64,000 nt of DNA from Tetragonia tetragonoides (taxonomy: Eukaryota; Streptophyta; Magnoliopsida; Caryophyllales; Aizoaceae), in the NCBI GenBank assembly GCA_038025085.1, contig CM076149.1, positions 30,541,001-30,605,000 on the forward strand. The letters are read 5' to 3'. Position numbers and translations under genes: made by a program. Of this stretch, positions 36,085-47,029 are shown piece by piece (the stretch's first letter is position 1; each line of letters begins with the position of its first letter). Under the pieces are notes generated by a model that was given only the letters and a program-made list of their open reading frames with translations, ran no database searches and was not told the origin of the DNA.

Positions 36085-37640
36085 ACATACCGCATTTGAC
36101 TGGTTTTGTAGAGGGGTAGTTCCCAACGAAATATCTTCCCAATGAAATATCTTGGGGTTGATTGTCAGTTTATTGTTGAGAAACTCACTGCACAAATCAA
36201 ATGTTGGGCCTCCAGGAACTTGTCTTACGCAGGGAGGAGCCAATTGATTAATTCTGTATTGTTCTCTCTTTTAAGTGTAGTGGTCCACTATCTTTATTTC
36301 CCTAAAATGTTTGATTAAACAGTTAGAATCGGTCTGCTCTTGTGGAGGCAAGCAACTGATTCCACTAGCTTTCCTCTTCTCAGTTAGGGCCAAATCTGTA
36401 AGCCTAGAAAAATTTGGTTGGCTGAATATAAAATAATGCAAACAATGGAACAGATCCGCTATTGGCAAACAGTTGTGGCCTATTACACAAAAGCAAGATG
36501 TTCTTTTGGTGAAATGGGTTAATGAACTCTGTATGAAGGGGACTGACACCTGGTAGCATCAGCTGGCTCAGGACTGCGGCTGGTATTGGTGCAAGATTGT
36601 TCATATGAGAGATGTGTTTGTTCCTGCTGGCTACAATGATAAGAATTGGGCTCCTGGAAAGCGGGGTTTTACTCCATGAGTTCTGATTACTCCTGGCTAA
36701 TGGGTGATATTTGCAGATACAACCGTGATAAAGTCATTTAGGAAAAAGTCACTTTGCTTGAGCATGCTTTTATCTTATAGTTGGCGCTGCTGGACAGATT
36801 ACTTACTACAGACAAGTTGAGCAAATTTCAAAGTTGATTGTTAATCCAGATTGTCCTTTATGTCAGGCAGCTGTTGAATCAACAACTCATTTACTTTTGA
36901 ATGCTTGTATGCAAAAGAAAACTTTGGATATGGTCAAGAACTGGTTAGGAGCTCCACACTGGCCACAAAACTACACCCCTTGAGCAAATTTCAAAGTTGA
37001 TTGTTAATCCAGATTGTCCTTTAAGTCACAGTTGGACAAATTACTTACTAGAGACAGGCTGGACAGATTACTTACTAGAGACAGGTTGAGTAAATTTCAA
37101 AGTTGATTGTTAATCCAGATTGTCTTATATGTCAGGCAGCTGTTGATTAATTTACTTTTGAATGCTTGTATGCAAAGAAAACTTTAGATATGGTCAAGAA
37201 CTGGTTGGGAGCTCCACACTGGCTACAAAGTTACACCCTTGGCCTAGCTGGCTGCGTCGAATGAAAGGTTGCAGGCTCAAGATGTGAGTTTTCTATGCTG
37301 CTGCTGTTGTAGTGCATCTAATTTGGATTCAACACAATAAGAGCATATTTAATCATTAATTATAAAAATAAAAAAGAGCATATTTAATCATGTAATGTTT
37401 ATGCCTAAAGTAGTTTTTCAACAGCTCAAGTTGATGGTTACAACTTAGATCAGATTAGTGTCAAAAAAGCTTAATGCTAGAGAGAAAGCTTGTTTAGAGT
37501 TGCTAAATTGAATTACTATAAGGCCTGTGACTTCCCTGTTGATGCCCTTCCTAAAAAGTAGTTGCTAGGTTAGTATCGCTCCCTTATGGTTTTGTGATGA
37601 GTTCTTTTTGAGTGATTTGTAATAAAATCTCTTGATATTA
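36085..37640 (+). mobile_element. LINE remnant, plus strand
   Basis: Broken frames match the C-terminal half of a plant L1-like ORF2. The RT end is at ~36090-36270 (KYLGVD, LTAQIKCWASRNLSYAGRSQ, LINSVLFSLL). The linker is at ~36480-36680 (VLLVKWVNELCMKGTDTW, CKIVHMRDVFVPAGYND). zf-RVT is at ~36810-36980 (KLSKFQKLIVNPDCPLCQAA, VESTTHLLLNAC, MVKNWLGAPHW). The zf-RVT part is repeated in pieces to ~37230, so there are local duplications. A 3' end with tttgtaataaaatctc near 37618-37633 closes it. Many stops; no target duplication seen. Confidence 0.75.
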
Positions 37641-37980
37641 CCCAGAAATAAGATTTTTGCTGGAAGGATTGCCAAGTTGAATGCTGAAAGAGTTTTGAGG
37701 ATTGAAAGCGATGTGCGTTGCTTATTCATAATGATTCAGACGCATTGTTGATCCTGAAGGTAAAGATAATTCACTTTGCTGATTTCTCCTGGACGATGGA
37801 GGTTTGAAATTCCCAATCATAGTTGTTCCTTATAGATTGGGGAAGGCCCCAGTTTTCTCTACACTACTTTAGCCTATATTAGCTATAGAGATGTGGTTAT
37901 CAACTTCCGCTCATATTACTCCCTTATCCGAGAGGACTAACATCTTAGATTTTGTTTTCATTTTGCCTATTGAAAATATT

Positions 37981-38898
37981 TTTTTGGAAAATGGTTAGCT
38001 TGTTATTGCCATCTACCAAAGGATACCAATGTGGTACCCTCGGAAAAAGAATTACAACTGTTCATAGGCCTACCATTAAGGTATCCTGATACAACCAAAA
38101 CTGTACAGTATAGCTAGGATATACAACTATACTAAAACAAGCAAAAATTACTGGATAACTCTCAACACAGTGCGTTCAGGGTAGACTGCATAAGCTCGAA
38201 CACACACTTGATATTAGATCTGCTTCACCAGTTGCATAGCATTTCTCTTTTCCAGTTCCAAAAACTCTCTGATTTCGTTCACACCAAATTTTATAAACTG
38301 CCCCTGCAAGTGCAGCCTTAATCATTCTGTTCTTGGGAGTTTTCTGCCAGCAGTTCCTCTTGAACCACATCAGCTCATGTCTTAAGGACCAATGCCTTCT
38401 ATTGTAACCTGTCCAGTGAAGTAGCTCAGACCACACCTCAGTAGCATAAGGACATTGAAAGAAAAGATGTGCTTGTGAGTCTTGCCCCCTGAGAACACAG
38501 AGTGCAAATGTCAGAAAGCTGCAAGCCTTTTTTCTTCAGATTCTCAACTGTAGGCAATCTGTTAAGGGCTGCAAAGCAAGTGATTATCCTGTGTTTTGGG
38601 ACTGCTAAGTTTTCTCCCACAACTTTATGCCAGGATACCTTTCTACCTTCAGTTCTCAAGTAATTATAGGCAAAAGAAACTCTATTTATCATTTTGCACC
38701 CAACTTCTCAGAAGATCTGCAGCAGCTGTAATGTCACCACTAGCAAGGACCAAATCATCTCTAACATGAAGTAGTGATCTCCAGAGCCAAGAATCTTGGG
38801 GTTTCCCTTGTACCTGCCAGATCCCATCATGCCTCAAGTAATAAGCTTTAGTCTAGTTAAACCACACTGTATCCTGGTTATCAACCAGATACCAAAGT
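37981..38898 (-). mobile_element. 5'-truncated LINE, minus strand, with 14-bp target duplication
   Basis: CTATTGAAAATATT stands on both sides (37967-37980 and 38899-38912). Minus-strand frames give zf-RVT motifs (VSFAYNYLRTEGRKVSWHKV, VPKHRIITCFAALNRLPTV, DICTLCSQGA) and then LMWFKRNCWQKTPKNRM and AVYKIWCERNQRVF, the C-terminal part of an L1-like ORF2. The A-tail is short (T's at 37981-37985). Confidence 0.85.
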
Positions 38899-38912
38899 CT
38901 ATTGAAAATATT

Positions 38913-39479
38913 GATTAGTGATACTCTTTATATTGCATCCTATGAAGTATGAACTGAGGTTAGATGGTTGAATATCACTTAAGGAGAGATGAATTCTAGC
39001 ACATCTTATTCTATTTTCTAAGTTCAAATTAGTGAAATTAGAGTAGATGCTAGTTGACTAGTTCATAAGAGATATGTGCCAGTTTGTAAGCTAATCGTAC
39101 CTTTGCTGTAAGCTTGTAACAAAGGCGAAGCCCTTATATTCGACGTTAATGCCCCTTGCAAATGCTAATAATCTTATTAGAAGACATATCAAATCCCTAA
39201 TTCCCTTATTTTGTTACTGAGATGTTACATAACAGTTTCAAAGAGCTCAGTACTTTTCTGATATCCAGATAAACATTTGATCCATCTTATTTATGATTGC
39301 TGATTAATCTCCTTTTCCTACACAGGTAAAGAATGTCTCTTCAAGTTGATACATATGACTGAGAAGAGTCTTAATCTTTGAAATTCTTGGGGTTCTATAG
39401 TTAATAATAATCATCTCAAGTTCTGATAGGTGCTGAATACATTTTTTTCCTTCTTTGAGAGTGTATGTAAAACATTATG
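38913..39479. other. Intergenic DNA, nothing recognised
   Basis: No frame over 60 codons and no repeat ends found between two LINE remnants. Confidence 0.4.
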
Positions 39480-40198
39480 TCCTGTATCCTAGGTACAAAA
39501 TCACTGCAGTTCACGGCAGCCTTTTTCCACATGTTCAGAAACAATCTTGGACCAACTTAGTTTGGTGTGCTCTGTCAGCTTCTAATGGAGGTTCATTGTA
39601 AGGCTCAGTATTTGAGGTTTCGCATTTGAAGTAACCTCCATAACGAGGAATCTGTTTCCGACCTCTGTTTTGAATGTGATTTCGCTCATGAGGTTTGGAA
39701 TAAACTACTGACATGGCGAGGTTCTGCAGCTGGTCAATGCCACTGGCCTGACATAGTGCTGTCATCTGAGTGTGTTTGTTAAAAATAGGTAACCTGCAAA
39801 GAAAATACTGCAAGCCAGCCATGCTGCTAGTGCTTACTTCTTCTGGCAAGAACGAAATTATTACAGGCTCTTTCAAAACAAGAGAAGAACTGCAGATTCA
39901 AGCATCAGACAAATTGTGTTTGAACTGCATGTGAGAGCTGACCATGTTACTGACAAACAACTTTATGTGCTTCCCTTGACAGCTGATAATTTTCTGCAGA
40001 GTAGAAGTTTACTTTATGTGCTTTGTATTGTGAATTATGACTTGTATTTGAGAAACCAGAAACTGCGATTTTCTCTTCCAACTACAGTTGTGAATTTTCC
40101 TTTGTTTTACAGTGATGGTGCTTTACCAAATTTGAGCTGTAAAATGTTGTATCCATTTGAATGGAAGTAATAAAAATACCCTTTTATTGTTCCGAAAA
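39480..40198 (+). mobile_element. LINE tail fragment, plus strand
   Basis: A broken zf-RVT/C-terminal frame is visible (CFECDFAHEVWNKLLTWRGS, AAGQCHWPDIV). It is followed by LINE-like 3' UTR ending with aagtaataaaaatacccttt and ttgttccgaaaag. No target duplication was found. Confidence 0.55.
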
Positions 40199-40328
40199 GA
40201 GATGTCTTGAAATACTAGTATGTTTCCCAATGGTTTATGATTGGTGCAAATTGAATATTTGTATGTTGGATGTAAAACATTCAAACCAAAATCCAGAAAG
40301 GAGTACTCACATTTAGATTATAGTGCTT

Positions 40329-42662
40329 TTTTTTATTTATAATTAGGCTTTCCTTTTATTATTCAAACTCAGGAAAATAGACACTACACATAGTGAGTAG
40401 CTACAAAGGAAAAGTCTCCAGAAGCACTTGATCTTAATAGCATCATTCAACACCTTACTCTCACCTTCTTGGAAGAGAAGCAAAATATACCAATCATATG
40501 CTAGACTAAGGCTAAGGAGCGAGATGAAAGACATCCTCCATACTGAAGTTTACTTCTATACAAAAATTTAAAATTACATCCACGCCAAAAAATCAATACT
40601 TCTTGACAGTCCTTGTTTTGTTAATCCGTTTGCTATGTTATTTGAGCTCCTGGATATATGGATTACTTTGATGCTAGGCCTCCACTCTAACGTTCTTCGA
40701 ATAAAGTTGAGATAAAATTTCACTCCCCATAGGCCCCCTGTTTTCATTGCACCATCTCACAGCGTTAGCGGAGTCGGATTCCACAACTAGCTCAATTCCA
40801 GTGGCTATTCCTTCTTCAAAATTTCATCTAGGACTCGAAAAATTTCTTGAACTTCAACTTGATTGATCTCAGTCAGTGATACAGGACATGAAAAAATACA
40901 GCGGAACTATCCCTTCCAATCTCTAAGAACACCGGCCTCCAATTGCACCCACCCCTTCCTTGCATGACGCCTCGACATTCCACTTAAGAATTCTTCTATT
41001 TGGTGCTTCCCATGTTTCAATTTGCTTGCTCACTCGACTCGTTGCATGTAGCTTCAGACAAGTTGGACTGCGTTGTACCTCCTGTGGCGAGTACGGAAAG
41101 AAGTTGTCCCATGCTTTTACCCACAAACCCAGACATATGATAAATTTCAAAAATTAGACCTTAACAAGTGAGCACATATATAGTTAAGTGAGGTTCCAAC
41201 CCAAAACCAATTGGCAATGGGTAGAGTAATTCACTTGCTTATATGCATGCTCAACACCACTAAATCTTTCCATGGGACACAAACCCACTAAAACACCCCA
41301 CCTCACGGAAAGACCCATCATAGATTGACGCGTGGACCAATTAAAGCCTACTATAGGCCAGTCACACACGCGTGGGCCAATAAGGGGTCACATAAAGTCA
41401 GGAGAAAACCCGCTCTGATACCATGATAAAATGTCAATAATTGGGCCTTAATCCAAGTGAGCGCATATAAGACAAGTGAGGTTCCAACCCAAAACCAATT
41501 GGAAATGGGTGGAGTGACCCACTTGCTTATATGCATGCTCAATACCACTAAATCTTTCCATGAGTGACACAAACCCACTACAACAGGACCTTCACCATGG
41601 ACTCTGATATCATATTAAATCTTTGATGGGCCTACCGTCTGCAGGCACACACGTGGAAGAGAGCACACTGCACACAAGACCAGTGAGGTTCCATCCTAAA
41701 AACCAATTGGTGTTAGGTGTAGTAACCCACTAACTTATATGCTAGTCTCCTCTCTCTCATTCTTTCGATGTGTGACACTCACATGTAGGTTATACTCTTT
41801 AACACTCCCCCCTTACATGTCAGCAATATCGCGTGAGTGAAGAAGGGTAATGCCGCTGGTAAATCTCTTTCATCCCTTTCAATTCAGCAATCTGGAGGTA
41901 GGTCAACTCCCTCAATATGAGGTTCAACATGCCCTTCATGGGCTACTCTTAACATGGGTACATAATAATGCTAGCCTTCTTGGCTCAAATGCAGCTCCTG
42001 CAGTTGCATCTTCAAAGGGCCCCTTCATGGAGCAGATTATGGGACAGGACCTTCACCATGGGCTCTGATACCATATTTAATCTTTGATGGGTCTACTGTC
42101 TGCTGGCCCCCACGTGGAAGAGAGCACATTGCACAGAAGACCAATGAGGTTCCATCCTAAAAATCAATTGGACGTGTTAGATGGAGTAACCCACTAACGT
42201 ATATGCTAGTCTCCTCGCTCCCATTCTTTCGATGTGAGACACTCAAATAGGGGTTATACTATTAACAACATCAACATCATATCCCATATCTCCTCCTCAC
42301 TACAGCTTTTATTCTAAAAAATCTTCATGTTTCTCTCTAAGGACCAAACATACACAAAAATAAATGTGATCCATACTCTATGTAAATGATTACCCGACTC
42401 CATTGCACACCACTGGTTGAAAAAATCTGCCGTTGATTTCGGAGTGCACCACTTCAGGCCCCACATATCAATCCACATGTTCCGTAATTTCGAGCAAACG
42501 GTCAATGAATGAATAGATCCGCTACAGTTTCCTCTTCAGATACACACATCACACATAAAAGATCAGTAATACATTTAAAACCAAACTTTATTATTCTGTC
42601 TTTGGTTTTACTTTATTAATAATAGGCAGTGGTCCGAGAGATTAATAAAGCTTGTTGTTTAC
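40329..42662 (-). mobile_element. 5'-truncated LINE, minus strand, carrying a nested TRIM cluster; 14-bp target duplication
   Basis: AGATTATAGTGCTT flanks the unit (40315-40328 and 42663-42676). Its poly(A) end is the T-run at 40329. Going 5' to 3' on the minus strand: a zf-RVT/C-terminal part at ~42590-42310 (VCSKLRNMWIDMWGLKWCTP, FVYVWSLERNMKIF), the TRIM cluster, then an RNase H-like (RVT_3) domain at ~41130-40650 (RRILKWNVEASCKEGVGAIG, ELVVESDSANAVRWCNENRG) and a 3' UTR. Net LINE length is about 1.2 kb. Confidence 0.88.
41138..42267 (-). mobile_element. Tandem TRIM (miniature LTR retrotransposon) cluster with four LTRs
   Basis: Minus-strand order: LTR4 42267-42074, primer site TGGTATCAGAGCC (42073-42061), ~255-bp interior, polypurine tract (aaggggggag, ~41805-41815), LTR3 41804-41613, a second primer-site-like TGATATCAGAGTCC (~41612-41599), 13-27 bp, LTR2 41585-41424, a third primer site TGGTATCAGAGCG (41423-41411), ~115 bp with a purine tract, LTR1 41295-41138. 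LTRs begin TGTT and are related in pairs (3 with 4, 1 with 2); all share the gaggttcc...aaaaccaattgg block. There is no coding capacity. Outer flanks read ACATA (41133-41137) and ACATC (42268-42272), suggesting one insertion. Confidence 0.8.
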
Positions 42663-42676
42663 AGATTATAGTGCTT

Positions 42677-43711
42677 ATTTTAGACCTTATAAATACAACA
42701 GCATTCTGCATACATGCAAACCATGTTAATTTAAAGGTTGTTGACAAGTACTTAAACTGTGAACTTTGATGTTGTGCAAAAAGAAATAAAGCGCTTTACA
42801 TTTAAAGTACCATGACGAGCAAAAAAAAAAATCAAAGTACCAGACGACAATGTTTAATTTATGAAAATCCATTATTAAATCACATTGATCATGATTGTTC
42901 ACGAGAATGGAACCCCAATTTTTTTTTTTTTTGTCATTTATTCTATTTCCATTTTGGAATTTGGAGATGTGAGTTCATCTTGAAGGTTATTTATACAAGC
43001 CAACTTCTTCTTCTTCTTCTTTTTTTCTCTTTTGGGATGGGAGGCTGACCAAGCTTTCAAGGTTAAGAGATTTCGTCGTTGATTCCCTGACTCAATTGTT
43101 ATATGTGTTGGTCAAATGTTCGATTCTTACCAAAACTAATTTTCTCGTTCATTTTAGTTGGTGCATATGAATTATGATATAGGTACACTACAATTATACG
43201 ACTTTGTCGGTCTTTTGTCCTTCACCTTCCAAATCAAACTATTTAGCCAGTTAGACTAGGGAGCAGATCCTATGCTGTTGTAAAATAATAATAAAGTGTT
43301 GTTCTCCAAACTTACACCCTTAGATTAGAGGGAGTGGGTTTTTAATCTTTGGATAGAGGGGATGAGTTTTTCAAATTAAAAAACATGGAGGAGAGAGATA
43401 GAGAGAGAAACGGACAACAGAGAGAAAGAACAGGAGATGATCCATACAATTAGGCTACAATAGATATAAGCCATCTAATCTTGCTTTCAAAAAACATACC
43501 TGGAGTAGTTAAGGTCTAATAGTCAGAGAGTATCCTAAAGTCAACCTCTAAACTTCAAACTACAATCTGAACTTCAACATATCCAAATAACCAGAATGAG
43601 CATAAATAATAACAGATAGTCAATAAAAGAATAGCAGAAATTCCACCATAACCCATTACTGTCACATTCCATGTCTTTTTCTTCATATACGCAAAAGTCT
43701 TGTCAACTAGT
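42677..43711. other. Intergenic DNA, simple repeats only
   Basis: It contains a T-run near 42920, a (TTC)n run near 43005-43020 and gagaga stretches at 43390-43440. No gene was recognised. Confidence 0.5.
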
Positions 43712-44398
43712 TGTTATAAATAAGGCTTATAAAACCGAACAACTTATCTGTAACAGAAGATCGTGGCGTGATGAATCACTGCCCTAAAATCGAATTTGCT
43801 CCCACACGTACACTAGGGAATTCTGGCAACCGACCTCCAGAGATACACGGCAACCAAAGCTCCGGTGTACTACAATGCAATGGCTTTGAGAGCAAAGTGA
43901 ACTACTGCCAAGTGAAGAGAAGAGGAGAGGATCAGTATTTTTGTGTGTATCCAAAAAAGCTGGAGGTTTTAGTTCTTTTATAGGAGCTTTAGAAATCAGT
44001 AACCGAAAACGAGGAGTTAATTTGTGGGCTGAAATCGTAGGATATTATTATGAGAATAATAATATAATGGTTACAGAATCTTGAAGCTGAACGGACTCAA
44101 AACGGTCGGAAAAAAATTGAGTCGAGAATAAAAAAGGCCCAACCCAACCCACACCCTTGCCCGAGCCCGAGCCCGGCCCTGCCCAGACGGTGGCGGCGGC
44201 ACGCGTGTGTGTGGGGAGAGTCTTCCCTTGTCTCCTAGTTCAAAGACTAGGAGTACACAACCATATATAAAAGCTCTTCTCTTTCCTTTCTCTACCAATG
44301 TGGGACAATGAGTTTTATGAACAATAACAAGGCTTTTGTGGGGCTTTACTTTGAAGCATACCATGTTCCGTGAAGCATATCAAGTTTCATTTCCAACA
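43712..44398 (-). repeat. Downstream (3') LTR of the Copia element, 687 bp
   Basis: In element direction it begins TGTTGGAAATGAAACTTGAT and ends CTTATTTATAACA. It matches the other LTR along its length, with small indels; for instance a cccgagcccgagccc expansion near 44160 is absent from the other copy. Confidence 0.92.
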
Positions 44399-45162
44399 AT
44401 CCCTCACATGATTCAAAGAAAAGTGGTAGAAGAAGTTCACGGTAGTAGGAGGTTGCATGTTACGATACTAATGTCTTGTGGACTTGAATCAGTACCTTGT
44501 GCTTACAAGTTTGCCCAAAACCATTTAGGTGGAATTAATTCCTTGAACCTTTCACGGTATTTGTTCAGTACAAACTGCGCGCTAGTTTAACCTCAAAATC
44601 AGATTTACTCCTGCGAAAAACATATATACAGTAGCCCCTTACGTGCCTGGATATTTCTGTGAACGCTGTAGAGAGTCATTGCCCAAATGCTCTCATAGGG
44701 GGCGGGCAATTCCCCACATTCACATAGGTGAGTTCATCAAGTGTGTACTGTCTCACACCATCTTACAAGGCTATGAACTCATTAAGAGCTAAAATGCTCA
44801 ACCTCACACACATGACAGTATACGAAAAAAAGATACTACATCATTTTATGGATTGGGGTTTGCAGGAGTTGTTTTGTGATTTCGTTTAACCTCATTGAAC
44901 CTGGACATATCCCAGGTTGGGTATCCATCACAATTCACTCCCACTGGGCTTAAGCCCCATTCCTAATGCTGACTGAAGCACTATATTTCTACAAAGATCT
45001 TTGGTGAGAGGATCCGCAAGATTACTCTCCGACTTTACATATTAAAGTGTTATCACATTATCTCTGATCAGATTCTTAACAATTTCATACCTAAGGCGTA
45101 GATGCCTTCTCTTTCCGTCGTTGTAGGAATGGTTGCGAGCTACACTAATAGACGCTTAACAA
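44399..45162 (-). other. Copia 3' untranslated region and polypurine tract
   Basis: No useful frame. The tract GTGAGGGAT (RC of 44400-44408) borders the LTR, as expected for plus-strand priming. Confidence 0.6.
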
Positions 45163-46290
45163 TTACAGTGCATGGAAACTGATGGAGTCGGTCTCCCCCC
45201 ACAATGGAATATCTGCAAGTAGGCTTCTTAGCCATTCAACTTCATGGCATGTCATTTCTAAACAAGTTTGTTTGGAAAATCTCCAAGATATAGCAGCAGT
45301 AGCAAGAGTAAAAACATAGCCACTGGTAGAATGAATTTCATCATTATCAGACATCCAGTTAGCTTAGCATCATAATACTCCTCCAAAACACAAGGAAAAT
45401 TCTTGTAGTGCAAACCCCAATTAATAGTACCTTTCAATATCCCAACAATCTAATCAAGACATTCCAATGATCACGATTGGGGTTATATGTATATCTACTC
45501 AACATGCTTACAGCATATGCTATATGTCGTTTAGTATAGGTCATTAAAAACATAAGACTTTCAATTATCTTAGCATATTCTTCTTGTGATACACTATCAC
45601 CTAGATTCCTTTTCAAATGAATACTAGAATCATATGGGGTTTTGACAGGAGTAGAATCAAATTGTTTCTTTAAAATTTTCTCAACATAATGAGATTGATA
45701 CAAACATAAACCCACAGAAGTTCTGGTAATTTCAATGCCAAGAATTACATCAGCTTCACCCATGTCTTTCATATTAAAACATGATTTCAAGAAAGATTTA
45801 TTTGTGTTTACCACATCAATACTAGTACCAAAAATGAGCATGTCATCAACATATAGACATATTATAGCACAACCATGCTCATCATATTTAGAATAACCAC
45901 AAGTATCAAAATCATTCACCTTGAAACCATTGTTTTGGGTGCTTGTTTAAGTCCGTACAAAGAGTTAACAAGTTTGCATACTTTATGTTCTTGTCCAGGA
46001 ACTACACAACCTTCAGGTTGTCTCATGTATATCTCCTCATTAAGATCACCATTCAAAAATGCAGTTTTTACATCCATTTGATGCACAACAAGATTATGAA
46101 TGGATGCAAGGGCTATTAAAACTCTAATAGTAGCAACTTTTGTAACAGGAGAATACGTATCAAAATAATCAAGTCCTTTCTTTTGAAAATTTCCTTGAAT
46201 CACAAGTCTAGCCTTATATTTGTCAATAATCCCATCAGTTCGGTATTTCTTTCGAAACACCCATTTACCAAGTGCTTACAACCCCGAGGA
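45163..46290 (-). pseudogene. pol: Copia reverse transcriptase and RNase H, broken
   Basis: The RT begins near 46260 (YKARLVIQGNFQKKGLDYFD, TYSPVTKVATIRVLIALAS, MDVKTAFLNGDLNEEIYM, LVNSLYGLKQAPK). A short deletion and shift near 45920 removes the segment between the LKQAP motif and the NDFDTCGYSK stretch. The palm motif CLYVDDMLIFGT is intact. Thumb (GEADVILGIEITRT, SHYVEKILKK) and YAVSMLSRYTYNP follow. RNase H is at 45354-45163 (STSGYVFTLATAAISW, EVEWLRSLLADIPLWG) in another phase. Confidence 0.88.
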
Positions 46291-46309
46291 AGGTCAAATA
46301 AAATCCAAG

Positions 46310-47017
46310 CAGGGGCGGATCTAGCTTCAATTGAGTGGGGGGGGACATGCCCCCACTCAGATTTGGGCTCAACAAGACTTACAGAAAAGGCCCAAGTCAA
46401 TGCCCCCGGTGGAAATCTAATAGTGCCACCAGCTAGCCCAAACAACCCAAGTGGAAAGCTAAAGGATAAAAAAAGAATAATAAAACTCTAATTTGATGAG
46501 ATAACCGCCCGGGGAACTGGAAGTGGACACTGGTCAAAAAAAATAGAAAAGAGAGAGAAGGGAATTTTCATTTATGATTATTATTTTAATTCCAGAGAGT
46601 GGCTGGCTAATGTGAACTTGAGAAGTACATACTCCTAGTCCTATCCTAATAATTGGACTCAATAATCATTCAACGCTAGAAGTATTGGACTCCAACTAGC
46701 AACGGCGATAAAGGAACTATGTTTTTTTTCTTTCTTTTTTATATAATATTTTTTAATAACTACCTACACCTATTACATTTGTTAGGAGATTAATGAGACC
46801 ATCTTAAATGTTAAAAAGAAAAAAGAAAAATGTTGGCAAAAGCTTACCTGACTAGAAACATGAACTCGAAAAAGAGACATTATTATTTTGAAATATTTTA
46901 CAGTTTGACATGATCGGTTGATCGATCTGTTGTACGGAACGTGACCCAATCTATTTTCCTAGTCTAACTACAGTCTATAAGGTGCCGGGGGGGATTTTTT
47001 TCCTGGATCCGCTACTG
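46310..47017. mobile_element. Non-autonomous hAT-like element, 708 bp, inside Copia pol
   Basis: It has a perfect 8-bp duplication AATCCAAG (46302-46309 and 47018-47025). Ends are CAGGGGCGGATCTAG on the left and CAGTAGCGGATCCAG as the reverse complement of the right. It shares its end type with the element at 33058-34176. There is no transposase, and G-runs sit close to both ends. Confidence 0.9.
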
Positions 47018-47029
47018 AATCCAAGTATT

